Shown: positions 1-8,933, numbered from the stretch's first letter. The stretch: 46,154 nt of DNA from an uncultured Clostridia bacterium (GCA_947631245.1 CANRKP010000013.1:1-46154); one strand, 5' to 3'. Numbers and translations are program-made. The notes: generated by a model from the letters alone, not told the origin.

Positions 1-3
1 CAT
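1..3 (-). CDS. start codon of a third gene in the restriction operon (runs off the left edge)
   Basis: Only the ATG (3 to 1 on the minus strand) is inside the window. It is preceded by GGAGGA (16 to 11) with a 7-base spacing, which is a strong ribosome binding site, and it lies 25 bases after the stop of the endonuclease-like gene on the same strand. By analogy with controller-regulated restriction-modification operons the product may be the cognate DNA methyltransferase, but no coding sequence is visible to test this. Confidence 0.5.
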
Positions 4-28
4 TGCGTTTTCCTCCGTTTTGGTTATT

Positions 29-646
29 TTATTTTACACCATTTCTGAGGTTTACACAATATTCGGGATGGACTCTTTGGCTTTCATTATGGATGCCTTT
101 GAGACCGGTTTTTGTGTTGTCCGTCCACCCCCAAGTAATCTCGTCTTGCTGATATAACTTAATATCTTCTTCAAAAAATGCGAATTTTTTATTATCAATA
201 GACTTCAATAAAATAAACACTCTTTTGTCGTTTACTTTTTGAAAAACTGCATCCCCTTCAACTTTTATCCTCCAGTGTTCGAGGAGAGCGGCACCAAGTG
301 TTTGAGGATCTGAGTTAATATCAAGATTCTCAAAACCTAATGCAGTTGCTTTCTTGAAAATATCGGCACGTTGAATTACTAACTCAAATGTGGTTTCTTT
401 TCCATCTGAAAAGGCCCACTTTAGGCTTTTTACGGAATATCCGATTTTTGTTTTTTTGTCTACAACATCATATAGACGTTTAGAACGAGTATTAGTAAAA
501 GGATCGATACCATCAATTTCCTTTGCGTATTCTAAAATTGCTTCAGCCACATAATCTTCAATATCATCGATAAAAGGAATTGCAATAGCAGCTTTAAGCC
601 CTTTTTCTATTCGCATGAGTTGAGGTTTAGTTAAATAATGTTGCAT
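29..646 (-). CDS. probable type II restriction endonuclease (ScaI-like)
   Basis: A 205-residue soluble protein with no signal peptide or membrane segment. Residues about 58-77 contain YDVV followed by GYSVKSLKW, which fits the D-(x)n-(S/E)xK metal-binding core of PD-(D/E)XK nucleases; the overall look resembles the ScaI family of type II enzymes, recognised from memory and not by search. The start codon overlaps the stop of the upstream controller gene by one base (TAATG), so the two are translationally coupled. The base composition is AT-rich, in sharp contrast with the GC-rich genes from 1.3 kb on, which suggests recent transfer. A different small nuclease or a DNA-binding protein cannot be excluded. 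Confidence 0.6.
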   Translation of the reverse strand: MQHYLTKPQLMRIEKGLKAAIAIPFIDDIEDYVAEAILEYAKEIDGIDPFTNTRSKRLYDVVDKKTKIGYSVKSLKWAFSDGKETTFELVIQRADIFKKATALGFENLDINSDPQTLGAALLEHWRIKVEGDAVFQKVNDKRVFILLKSIDNKKFAFFEEDIKLYQQDEITWGWTDNTKTGLKGIHNESQRVHPEYCVNLRNGVK

Positions 647-861
647 TATTGATGATCCTCCACAAACAGTTTATAAGTTTCGATTTCAAGCGCATCTGCT
701 ATTCGTTGAATATTTTCAAGTGAAATGCTGCGACGATAGCATTCAATAGCACTTATATATGTACGGTGCATTCCACACTTTTCTGCAAATGCTTCTTGTG
801 ATATTCCCATGCACGTGCGATATTTTCTCAAATTATCGCCAAACACTTTTACAATATCCAT
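646..861 (-). CDS. controller (C) protein of a restriction-modification operon, HTH XRE family
   Basis: A 71-residue helix-turn-helix protein. The segment ISQEAFAEKCGMHRTYISAI with following RSISLENIQRIADAL matches the C-protein hallmark, in which an HRTYI recognition helix is followed by an SL-x-NI helix. C proteins dimerise on tandem C-boxes and first activate, then repress, the operon that encodes themselves and the endonuclease, so that methylation comes first after entry into a new host. I chose the ATG at 861: it has GGAGG at 9 bases, whereas the in-frame ATG at 870 touches the GGAGG. Upstream lie two tandem 13-bp boxes that cover the -35 region. The gene overlaps the next by one base. 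Confidence 0.8.
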   Translation of the reverse strand: MDIVKVFGDNLRKYRTCMGISQEAFAEKCGMHRTYISAIECYRRSISLENIQRIADALEIETYKLFVEDHQ

Positions 862-863
862 TG

Positions 864-891
864 TTGCCATCCTCCATTTTTATAGTATAAT
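864..891 (+). promoter_or_regulatory. possible divergent promoter on the plus strand
   Basis: TTGCCA (864-869), 16 bases, TATAAT (886-891). It points away from the controller gene, through the tandem boxes, toward a 22-codon open frame. The region is AT-rich, so a chance match is possible. Confidence 0.3.
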
Positions 892-912
892 AAAAATGAA
901 TACAAAAAGTCT
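884..912 (-). promoter_or_regulatory. promoter of the controller-endonuclease operon
   Basis: On the minus strand a -10 TATACT (889-884) lies 17-18 bases downstream of a poor -35 (AGACTT or TAGACT, about 913-907). A weak -35 is usual for C-protein promoters that need activation. The predicted transcript starts near 877, only about 16 bases before the chosen start codon. Confidence 0.6.
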
Positions 913-927
913 ACATACAATAAGTAT
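900..927 (-). promoter_or_regulatory. tandem C-box-like operators (two 13-bp boxes)
   Basis: Read on the minus strand, ATACTTATTGTAT (927-915) and AGACTTTTTGTAT (912-900) agree at 11 of 13 positions and are separated by two bases. Each resembles the known C-box core ACTTATaGT. The proximal box lies over the -35 region and the distal one just upstream, the layout expected for a left operator that activates and a right operator that represses. Confidence 0.6.
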
Positions 928-1224
928 CTAACTTGAGGTGAAATTATTGTTTGGCGTGGAATATGAGACTTGGACAAGTGTATGCAACATGTACTTTGCG
1001 ATTGCTATTTGGTAACAAAACTCAAAAAATATTATAAAACTGAAATAATCTGCCTAAATTAACGGCAAATAAATTAAAAGTTTATACAAAAACCGGAAAC
1101 GTTTACATTGAAATTAGGAGTAGAAATAATCCTCTTGCATCTTCGGACCGTTTGCAGAAGCGGGGCGGGTGGATCTGCGGAGCTTAAAAACGGTTTTCCG
1201 GGCAAATTTTGTGCAGAATTACCT

Positions 1225-1253
1225 TTGCGGAAAATTGTTTTATCTGATATACT
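1225..1253 (+). promoter_or_regulatory. SigA promoter of the MATE gene
   Basis: TTGCGG (1225-1230), 17 bases, TATACT (1248-1253). The start of transcription would be near 1260, inside a palindrome and just ahead of a strong hairpin. Confidence 0.7.
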
Positions 1254-1262
1254 AACGTTAGT
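1251..1262. promoter_or_regulatory. perfect 12-bp palindrome, candidate repressor operator
   Basis: ACTAACGTTAGT is a perfect palindrome that overlaps the last bases of the -10 box and the expected transcription start of the MATE gene. This is the usual place for a TetR- or MarR-type repressor of an exporter. No regulator gene adjoins it, so the partner would be encoded elsewhere. Confidence 0.5.
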
Positions 1263-1271
1263 GTGTAGCTG

Positions 1272-1309
1272 AAAAGGCGTAAGTCCAACTTTTGGGCTTA
1301 CGCCTTTTT
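1272..1309 (+). terminator. strong intrinsic-terminator hairpin in the MATE leader
   Basis: A 17-bp stem (1272-1288 with 1292-1308; one G-T pair) with a CTT loop, ending in TTTTT (1305-1309). It begins about 12 bases after the expected transcription start and ends about 10 bases before the GGAGG of the MATE gene. It can act as an attenuator, or it may block read-through from upstream. Confidence 0.75.
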
Positions 1310-1331
1310 GCGTTATTTTGGAGGTCATAAA

Positions 1332-2723
1332 ATGGAACAAAACCAATCATATCTTGCTGAGGAAAAGATCGGCGGCCTTATGAGAAAATATGCCGTGCCG
1401 TGCATTATATCGCTGCTCGTGGGCGCGCTTTACAACATCGTCGATCAGATATTCATCGCGAACGCAAGCTATCTCGGCTCATACGGCAACGCGGCAAACA
1501 CCGTCGTGTTCCCGCTCACGGTGATCGCGCTCGCGGTCGCCGTTATGATAGGAGACGGCTGCTGCGCGTTCGTCAGTCTCAATCTCGGGTGCGGAAACAA
1601 AAAAGACGCCGGAAACAGCATCGGAATATCCGTCCTGATGACGGTCGCCGGCGGCGTTCTTCTCTGCGCCGCGTACCTTATTTTCGCCTCGCCGATAATA
1701 AAAGTGTTCGGCGGGACAGTCAACGCGGAGACGTTTGCGCTTTCAAAGGAATATTTCTTTTATATTTCGCTCGGGATCCCGTTTTATATGTTCGGTCAGG
1801 CGATGAATCCCATAATCCGCGCCGACGGGAGCCCGAAATTCGCGATGGCGTCAACGCTGTCGGGTGCTGTGCTGAATATCATCCTCGACCCCGTCTTCAT
1901 CTTCTGCTTTCACTGGGGCATGATGGGCGCGGCGGTGGCGACGGTCGCCGGTCAGGTCGTAACGGCGGCGCTGTCGCTCTTCTATATTCTTCATACGAAG
2001 TCGGTAAAGCTGTCGGGAGCCGATTTCCGCCCGAATAAGGCGATCATCATGCGGACGCTGTCGCTCGGCGCGTGCAGCTTCCTTTCTCAGATATCGCTCG
2101 TCGCGGCGATGGCGGCGATAAACAACATGATCCGCAAATACGGCGCCGAGGACCCTGTTTTCGGGCAGGAGATCTACGCGCAGATCCCGATGGCGGTCGT
2201 TGGAATCGTGATGAAGGTGTTCCAAATCGTTATTTCCGTCGTTATCGGAATGGCGGCGGGGTGCATACCGATCGTGGGCTATAATATGGGCGCTCGCCGC
2301 CGCGACCGCGTCAAAAATCTGTTTTCACGGCTGCTTTTGTGCGAGGCTGCCGTCGGATTAATCGCACTTCTTTCGGTGGAGCTTCTGCCGCGGCAGCTCA
2401 TAGGAATTTTCGGCTCGGCGAACGAAAGCGCATATTACACGGAGTTCGCCGTAAAGTCGTTTCGCATCTACCTCTCCATGGTAGTGTTCGCCTGCGTCAA
2501 CAAAGCGACGTTTATTTTTCTTCAGGCGATGGGGAAGGCAGCGGCGTCGACCGCGCTGTCCATGATAAGGGAGATAGTGTTCGGCGTGGGCTTCGCGCTC
2601 CTTCTGCCGATGTTTTTCGGTCTTGACGGGGTATTGTATTCCATGCCGGTGTCGGATATTCTGACGGCGGTCGTATCGGCGGTCATTATAGTTGCTACAT
2701 ATAGACAGCTGTCGCAGAAATAA
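1332..2723 (+). CDS. MATE family multidrug/cation antiporter
   Basis: A 463-residue integral membrane protein with about twelve hydrophobic segments in two similar halves, the size usual for MATE exporters. These carriers extrude drugs or metabolites in exchange for Na+ or H+. The N-terminal PCIISLLVGALYNIVDQIFI and the mid-protein polar-aromatic turns are typical of the bacterial NorM/DinF-like branch; substrate cannot be predicted. The ATG at 1332 has GGAGG (1320-1324) at 7 bases; an upstream TTG at 1308 lies in the terminator stem and is rejected as the start. The gene is alone, with its own promoter, palindromic operator and leader hairpin, which suggests induction by a ligand. A weak hairpin with a T-rich tract follows at 2746-2783. 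Confidence 0.9.
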   Translation: MEQNQSYLAEEKIGGLMRKYAVPCIISLLVGALYNIVDQIFIANASYLGSYGNAANTVVFPLTVIALAVAVMIGDGCCAFVSLNLGCGNKKDAGNSIGISVLMTVAGGVLLCAAYLIFASPIIKVFGGTVNAETFALSKEYFFYISLGIPFYMFGQAMNPIIRADGSPKFAMASTLSGAVLNIILDPVFIFCFHWGMMGAAVATVAGQVVTAALSLFYILHTKSVKLSGADFRPNKAIIMRTLSLGACSFLSQISLVAAMAAINNMIRKYGAEDPVFGQEIYAQIPMAVVGIVMKVFQIVISVVIGMAAGCIPIVGYNMGARRRDRVKNLFSRLLLCEAAVGLIALLSVELLPRQLIGIFGSANESAYYTEFAVKSFRIYLSMVVFACVNKATFIFLQAMGKAAASTALSMIREIVFGVGFALLLPMFFGLDGVLYSMPVSDILTAVVSAVIIVATYRQLSQK

Positions 2724-2803
2724 AAGAATAAAGCTGCCCGACGGGGATCGCGCGCCGACCCTCCGCGGGCGCTTTCTTTTTTCCGCCGCGCACGCTTTTT
2801 TTC

Positions 2804-2832
2804 TTGCTTTTTTCCCTTATTTCCTGTATACT
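2804..2832 (+). promoter_or_regulatory. SigA promoter of the purine permease
   Basis: TTGCTT (2804-2809), 17 bases, TATACT (2827-2832). The leader is about 35 bases and holds no purine-riboswitch-like fold that I can see. Confidence 0.65.
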
Positions 2833-2873
2833 GAATGTAGAGCATCATATGTTATAAAAAACGGGTTTACAAA

Positions 2874-4316
2874 ATGGGAAGAGTGGACAAATTCTTTAAA
2901 ATAACCGAGCGGGGCTCGAACGTCCGAACCGAAATTATCGCGGGACTTACGACGTTTTTCGCAATGGCGTATATCGTCGTTACGAACCCGAATCAGATAG
3001 TGGGCTTCAACCACCTTGCCGAGGGAGCGGACCCCGCGTTCGGTCAGATTTGGAACGCGGTGTACGTCGCCTCCATCCTCGTTGCCGTCATAGGCACGCT
3101 TTTAATGGCGCTTTACGCGCGGATGCCGTTCGCGCAGGCGTGCGGCATGGGGCTCAATTCATTCTTCTTCGTGTCGTTCATTCTTCCGCACATCGTCGCG
3201 GGCGACGACGGGGAAGGTCTCATCCGCGGATACCAGTCGGGACTTGTAATAATCCTTGTTTCGGGACTTATCTTCATGGTCTTATCGCTTTCGGGTCTTC
3301 GCTCGCGGATAGCGAAGGCGTTGCCGGACTGCCTCAAAAAAGCGATACCCGCAGGCATCGGGCTTTTCATAGCGTTTCTCGGATTTCAGAACGCGGGGAT
3401 ACTCGAGGACAACGAATTTACGCTGCTCCAGTTCGCCGATATCCACGGCGCCGTCGCCGACGGGGAGTTCATCCGCGTCGTGCCCGCGCTTCTCGCGCTC
3501 GCCGGTCTCATTCTTATCGCGGTCCTCGAAAAATTCCGCGTCAAGGGCTCCGTCCTCATAAGCATCGTGTCCGTGACCGTGCTCTATTACGTCACGACGT
3601 GGACCGTCCCGTCGTTTGACGTGTCTCAGATCGGGCAGACGTTCTCTGATTTCGGAAAAATAGGCATTACGGGAGTGTTCCACGGACAAGCGTGGGCCGA
3701 CGCGTTCACGGGCGAGGCGATAGGGGGCATATTCTCCGCCGTGATGCTCGTCGTGACGTTCTGCCTTGTCGACATGTTCGACACGATAGGAACACTTTAC
3801 GGCACGGCGTCGTCGGCGGGGATGCTCGACGAGAGCGGCGACCCGATAAACGTCAACGAGTGCATGACGTGCGATTCGATAGCGACGGTCGCCGGCGCCG
3901 TTTGCGGGACATCGACCTGCTCGACGTTCGTCGAGTCCGCGTCGGGCGTCGCCGCGGGCGGAAGAACGGGGCTGACCTCGCTCGTCACCGCCGCGTGCTT
4001 CGCGCTCTGCCTGTTTCTGAGCCCGCTCGCCTCGCTCGTGCCGGCGTGCGCCACGGCTCCGTCTTTGATATACGTCGGCGTCCTCATGGTAAAGGGATTT
4101 GCCAAGGTCGACATGGACGATATGCGCTCGGCAGTGCCGGCGTTCCTCGCGTTTGTTATGATGCCGATGACGTACTCGATATCGAACGGCATAGGCATAG
4201 GGGCGATCGCATACGTCATCATCACCCTCTTCACGGGTAAATACAAGAAAAGCGACATACCTGTCACAGTTATCGCCGCGCTGTTCGCGCTTCGCTTCGC
4301 GGCAGTGACGATGTGA
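2874..4316 (+). CDS. NCS2/AzgA-like guanine-hypoxanthine (purine) permease
   Basis: A 480-residue protein with 12-14 membrane segments. GLTTFFAMAYIVVTNP near the N terminus, FDTIGTLYGTASSAGML near residue 300 and STFVESASGVAAGGRTGLTS near residue 345 are signatures of the AzgA branch of nucleobase:cation symporter 2, which imports adenine, guanine or hypoxanthine. A GMP synthetase gene starts 37 bases downstream on the same strand and CTP synthase follows, so the region groups nucleotide acquisition and synthesis. No clear Shine-Dalgarno sequence precedes the ATG at 2874, which is unusual for this window. The exact substrate is inferred from the family. Confidence 0.9.
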   Translation: MGRVDKFFKITERGSNVRTEIIAGLTTFFAMAYIVVTNPNQIVGFNHLAEGADPAFGQIWNAVYVASILVAVIGTLLMALYARMPFAQACGMGLNSFFFVSFILPHIVAGDDGEGLIRGYQSGLVIILVSGLIFMVLSLSGLRSRIAKALPDCLKKAIPAGIGLFIAFLGFQNAGILEDNEFTLLQFADIHGAVADGEFIRVVPALLALAGLILIAVLEKFRVKGSVLISIVSVTVLYYVTTWTVPSFDVSQIGQTFSDFGKIGITGVFHGQAWADAFTGEAIGGIFSAVMLVVTFCLVDMFDTIGTLYGTASSAGMLDESGDPINVNECMTCDSIATVAGAVCGTSTCSTFVESASGVAAGGRTGLTSLVTAACFALCLFLSPLASLVPACATAPSLIYVGVLMVKGFAKVDMDDMRSAVPAFLAFVMMPMTYSISNGIGIGAIAYVIITLFTGKYKKSDIPVTVIAALFALRFAAVTM

Positions 4317-4353
4317 CGGTGTGATAAAAGAAAAAATAAAAACGGAGGAAGAA

Positions 4354-5337
4354 ATGGTAAACGAAAGACGCCCGGACAACATGGTCCGCATCACGACGCT
4401 GGAACTCGCGGAGGCGTTCATTGAAAAGCAGGTGGAGGCCGCGAGAGAGCAGATAGGGGACAAGCGCGTGCTGCTTGCGCTTTCGGGCGGCGTCGACTCG
4501 TCTGTCGTGGCGGCGCTTTTGATACGCGCCGTCGGTCAGCAGCTTGTGTGCGTTCATGTAAATCACGGGCTTCTGCGTAAGGGCGAGCCGGAGCAGGTCA
4601 TCGAGGTGTTCAGGAACAGGATGAACGCCAATCTCGTTTATGTCGACGCGACCGAACGCTTCCTCGACAAACTCGCGGGCATCACCGACCCGGAAGAAAA
4701 GCGGAAGGTCATAGGCGGCGAATTCATAGAGGTGTTTGCGGAGGAAGCCCGCAAGCTCGACGGGATAGAATTTCTCGCGCAGGGCACGATATGGCCCGAT
4801 ATCCTCGAGAGCGAAGGCGGCATAAAGGCGCACCACAACGCGGGCGGTCTGCCGGATTATATGGATTTTGAACTTGTCGAACCCGTGAGGATACTCTTCA
4901 AGGATGAGGTCCGCGTCGTCGGAAAGGCGCTCGGTCTGCCGAACGGCATGGTATACCGTCAGCCGTTCCCGGGACCGGGGCTCGGCGTCCGCTGTCCCGG
5001 AGCGATAACGAGGGAGAGGCTCGAGGCCGTCCGCGAGTCTGACGCGATACTCCGCGAGGAGTTTGCGAAAAACGGGCTCGAGGGTCGCGTGTGGCAGTAT
5101 TTCACCGTTGTGCCTGACTTCAAGTCGACGGGCATAAAGGACGGGAAGCGCTCGTTTGAGTGGCCCGTCATCATCCGCGCCGTCAACACGAAGGACGCGA
5201 TGACAGCGACGGTCGAGGACGTTCCGTTCTCGCTGATGCAGCACCTCGCGGACAGGATAACGCACGAGGTCAAAGGCGTGAACCGTGTTCTCTATGACTT
5301 CACGCCTAAGCCGACGGCGACGATAGAATACGAATGA
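4354..5337 (+). CDS. guaA: GMP synthetase, ATP-pyrophosphatase subunit without glutaminase domain
   Basis: The enzyme amidates XMP to GMP with ATP. The 327-residue product has the PP-loop LSGGVDSSV near residues 44-52, the XMP-binding PFPGPGLGVRCPG near residue 210 and the C-terminal dimerisation domain ending in TIEYE. The N-terminal class I glutamine amidotransferase domain of normal 510-residue GuaA is absent: no frame for it precedes the ATG, and only the permease stop and a GGAGG (4344-4348) lie upstream. It therefore resembles the archaeal two-subunit enzyme, or it uses free ammonia. It probably forms an operon with the purine permease. Confidence 0.9.
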   Translation: MVNERRPDNMVRITTLELAEAFIEKQVEAAREQIGDKRVLLALSGGVDSSVVAALLIRAVGQQLVCVHVNHGLLRKGEPEQVIEVFRNRMNANLVYVDATERFLDKLAGITDPEEKRKVIGGEFIEVFAEEARKLDGIEFLAQGTIWPDILESEGGIKAHHNAGGLPDYMDFELVEPVRILFKDEVRVVGKALGLPNGMVYRQPFPGPGLGVRCPGAITRERLEAVRESDAILREEFAKNGLEGRVWQYFTVVPDFKSTGIKDGKRSFEWPVIIRAVNTKDAMTATVEDVPFSLMQHLADRITHEVKGVNRVLYDFTPKPTATIEYE

Positions 5338-5384
5338 AAAATTTTGGGCGTCATTGGGTTTTTCCATGATGCATCAAACAATTA

Positions 5385-5420
5385 CATCCGCGGCGCTTTG
5401 CAGGAAATGCGCCGCGGATG
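5385..5420 (+). terminator. hairpin after guaA
   Basis: A perfect 12-bp stem, CATCCGCGGCGC (5385-5396) with GCGCCGCGGATG (5409-5420), followed by CTTCTTTC. The T tract is interrupted, but position and stem strength suit a terminator. Confidence 0.6.
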
Positions 5421-5469
5421 CTTCTTTCGGACAATTTTTTTCGGACGGAAAAAGTTTTTCGTCATGTGA

Positions 5470-7209
<1,740 letters not shown>

Positions 7210-7218
7210 ATTTTTTAA

Positions 7219-7245
7219 GCGGGGGAGAGGACATTTCTTCCCCGC
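7219..7245 (+). terminator. hairpin after pyrG
   Basis: A 9-bp stem, GCGGGGGAG (7219-7227) with CTTCCCCGC (7237-7245), containing one G-T pair. Only GTTTG follows, so termination may be weak. Confidence 0.45.
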
Positions 7246-7267
7246 GTTTGAAAAATGCACGCCGCGC

Positions 7268-7297
7268 TTGACGCGGCGCACAGAGTGGATGTATAAT
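7268..7297 (+). promoter_or_regulatory. SigA promoter upstream of the DUF362 gene
   Basis: TTGACG (7268-7273), 18 bases, TATAAT (7292-7297). With the favoured start codon this leaves a leader of about 150 bases. Confidence 0.6.
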
Positions 7298-7455
7298 ATA
7301 AAATGACAGAGCGCAAAAAGCGACGATTACGGACACGAGGTGGGCGGTACAATAAAATGAAACGGAAATTCAGCTTTTCGCTGAGGCTGACACCTAAAGC
7401 GAAAAAGAATACGGACGATCCGGCAAAGATCGAAAACACGGAGGAAATGAGCGAT

Positions 7456-8343
7456 ATGGAAAAACCGAAGGTATATTTTACCCGCGAGATAACGCCCGAA
7501 CGCGTCGTTGAGCTTTACCGCGCAGTCGGTAGACCTCTTTCCGGCAAGGTCGCGATAAAGGTACACTCAGGCGAGGCGGGAAATCAGAATTTTCTGCGCC
7601 CCGATTTTTGGGCTCCCGTAGTCGGCGAGGTCGGCAGCACGGCGGAGATGTGCGCCGTCGTCGAGTGCAACACCGCATACGGCGGTGAGCGCGACACTAC
7701 CGAAAAGCATCTGCGCCTTCTTAAGGAGCACGGCTGGTCCGAAGCGTTCGACGTCGACCTGCTCGACGCCGAGGGACCCGATATGGTCCTTCCGATCCCG
7801 AACGGACGCGTCATAAAGAATAATTTCGTGGGGCGCGACCTCAAAAATTACGACTCGCTGCTCGTGCTCTCGCATTTCAAGGGGCATCCTATGGGAGGCT
7901 TCGGCGGCGCACTCAAGCAGCTTTCGATAGGCATCGCGTCCTCTTACGGTAAGAAAAACATTCACGGCGCGGGCAAGCCCGAGGGCAACTACTGGGGCGC
8001 GAAGCACGATTTGTTCCTTGAGTCGATGGCAGACGCGGCGTCGTCGGTCGTAGATTATTTCGGCGACCGCGCGGTATACATAAACGTGATGAAGAATATG
8101 TCCGTAGACTGCGACTGCTGCGCCGAAGCGGAGGACCCGTGCATGGCGGATATCGGAATACTCGCCTCGACAGATCCCGTCGCTATAGATCAGGCGTGCC
8201 TTGACCTTGTTTATGCCGCAAAGGACGACAAGGGACAGAAACATCTTCTGAAGCGCATTGAGAGCCGCAACGGCGTTCACACGGTAGAGGCGGCAGCCGA
8301 CCTCGGAATAGGTTCCCGCGCATACGAGCTTATAGAGATGTAA
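7456..8343 (+). CDS. DUF362 domain protein (putative iron-sulfur-linked protein)
   Basis: A 295-residue cytoplasmic protein of the DUF362 family, whose members often accompany ferredoxin domains and are of unknown function. Family traits seen are SGKVAIKVHSGE near residue 25, LSHFKGHPMGGFGGALKQLS near residue 140, and a C-terminal cysteine cluster DCDCCAEAEDPC near residue 220 that could bind a metal or cluster. No separate ferredoxin domain is present. GGAGG (7440-7444) fits ATG 7456 at 11 bases better than ATG 7447 at 2 bases; the frame stays open back to 7303 and would add a strongly basic 51-residue extension. A membrane-anchored protein gene follows after 12 bases. Confidence 0.85.
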   Translation: MEKPKVYFTREITPERVVELYRAVGRPLSGKVAIKVHSGEAGNQNFLRPDFWAPVVGEVGSTAEMCAVVECNTAYGGERDTTEKHLRLLKEHGWSEAFDVDLLDAEGPDMVLPIPNGRVIKNNFVGRDLKNYDSLLVLSHFKGHPMGGFGGALKQLSIGIASSYGKKNIHGAGKPEGNYWGAKHDLFLESMADAASSVVDYFGDRAVYINVMKNMSVDCDCCAEAEDPCMADIGILASTDPVAIDQACLDLVYAAKDDKGQKHLLKRIESRNGVHTVEAAADLGIGSRAYELIEM

Positions 8344-8355
8344 TACGGTGCGGCA

Positions 8356-8790
8356 ATGAAAAGAAATGTTGTTGCCATCGCCGCGCTGACTGCCACGGCG
8401 CTTGTCTTTGCCGCGTCGGCAGTCGTCATAACTGTCAGACACAAAATTTCCGTCCGCGAGCAGTATTCGTCCTTACGGTCGGAATGCGGCTCCGTTTCAG
8501 CTCATATAGACCGGTATCTTTCACAGAACGACGGAGAACAGCTCAAGCAGGCGATGGAAGAGCTTCAGAATGCCGTATCGACAGTGTTTACAATTGATGA
8601 CGATGAGATCAATGAACTGAGATTAAGTCTGCTCGACGCATATGGGGTGTTTGTCAATTCCCCTGACGGTGCGGCAGAGCACATATCGGAGTTCGGACGC
8701 GCGCTTGCCGAATTTTCTAACGGAGGAGACGCCGGGAAAGCGATCGAAGACGTAAACGATTTCGTAAACGCTGCAAAAGGGCAAAAGTAA
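8356..8790 (+). CDS. small membrane-anchored protein of unknown function
   Basis: A 144-residue protein that I do not recognise. Residues 1-27 form one hydrophobic segment after a short basic start (MKR), so it is either secreted or anchored with its C-terminal part outside. The rest is acidic and helical (LKQAMEELQNAVSTV, IEDVNDFVNA) without cysteines. The ribosome binding site is weak. It is 12 bases behind the DUF362 gene, so probably cotranscribed, and sits just before spoIVA, but a terminator separates it from that gene, so a spore role is only a guess. Confidence 0.7.
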   Translation: MKRNVVAIAALTATALVFAASAVVITVRHKISVREQYSSLRSECGSVSAHIDRYLSQNDGEQLKQAMEELQNAVSTVFTIDDDEINELRLSLLDAYGVFVNSPDGAAEHISEFGRALAEFSNGGDAGKAIEDVNDFVNAAKGQK

Positions 8791-8804
8791 CGGAATAAAA
8801 TAAG

Positions 8805-8837
8805 AGCGGTCGGCGCATTTGTCATGCGCCGACCGCT
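8805..8837 (+). terminator. hairpin terminator before spoIVA
   Basis: A perfect 14-bp stem (8805-8818 with 8824-8837) and a TTGTC loop. The following TGTTATG is a poor T tract, but the stem is strong and ends the DUF362 operon. Confidence 0.6.
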
Positions 8838-8875
8838 TGTTATGCGTCGCAATTGCCGGAACTTGCAGCCGGTCG

Positions 8876-8906
8876 GCATATTCCTCCCGGTTTGACCATA
8901 TACATT
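8876..8906 (+). promoter_or_regulatory. probable SigE (mother-cell) promoter of spoIVA
   Basis: GCATATT (8876-8882), 14-16 bases, then CATATACATT (8897-8906). The Bacillus SigE consensus is roughly KMATATT, 14-15 bases, CATACAAT. No SigA-like promoter is seen here, which agrees with spoIVA being a SigE gene in characterised spore formers. Confidence 0.5.
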
Positions 8907-8933
8907 GAATAGCAATTATCGGGAGGATTTTTT

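Larger units (their letters stand above)
871..1224. other. intergenic boundary between AT-rich island and GC-rich chromosome
   Basis: Beyond the C promoter there is one short frame on the plus strand, TTG at 947 to TAA at 1015 (22 codons, FGVEYETWTSVCNMYF inside), with GAGGTG (935-940) upstream; it may be a tiny gene or a gene remnant. From about 1020 to 1130 I see only AT-rich sequence with no convincing feature, and composition becomes GC-rich near 1140-1160, which is probably the edge of the acquired segment. No attachment-site repeat could be recognised. Confidence 0.4.

Noticed and set aside
1140..1224. Integrase attachment site at the edge of the restriction island
   Set aside because: No tRNA gene, direct repeat or integrase is seen; only the change of base composition marks the edge.
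2833..2873. Purine riboswitch before the purine permease
   Set aside because: The leader of about 35 bases is too short and has no three-way junction or conserved loop sequences of the purine aptamer.
3282..4463. A 393-codon open frame on the minus strand opposite the purine permease and guaA start
   Set aside because: It is a shadow frame of GC-rich coding sequence: very rich in Arg, His and Glu, no ribosome binding site, no domain, and it overlaps two well-supported genes.
4270..5367. A 365-codon minus-strand frame opposite guaA
   Set aside because: Same pattern of Arg/His-rich shadow translation; the plus strand encodes an unmistakable GMP synthetase.
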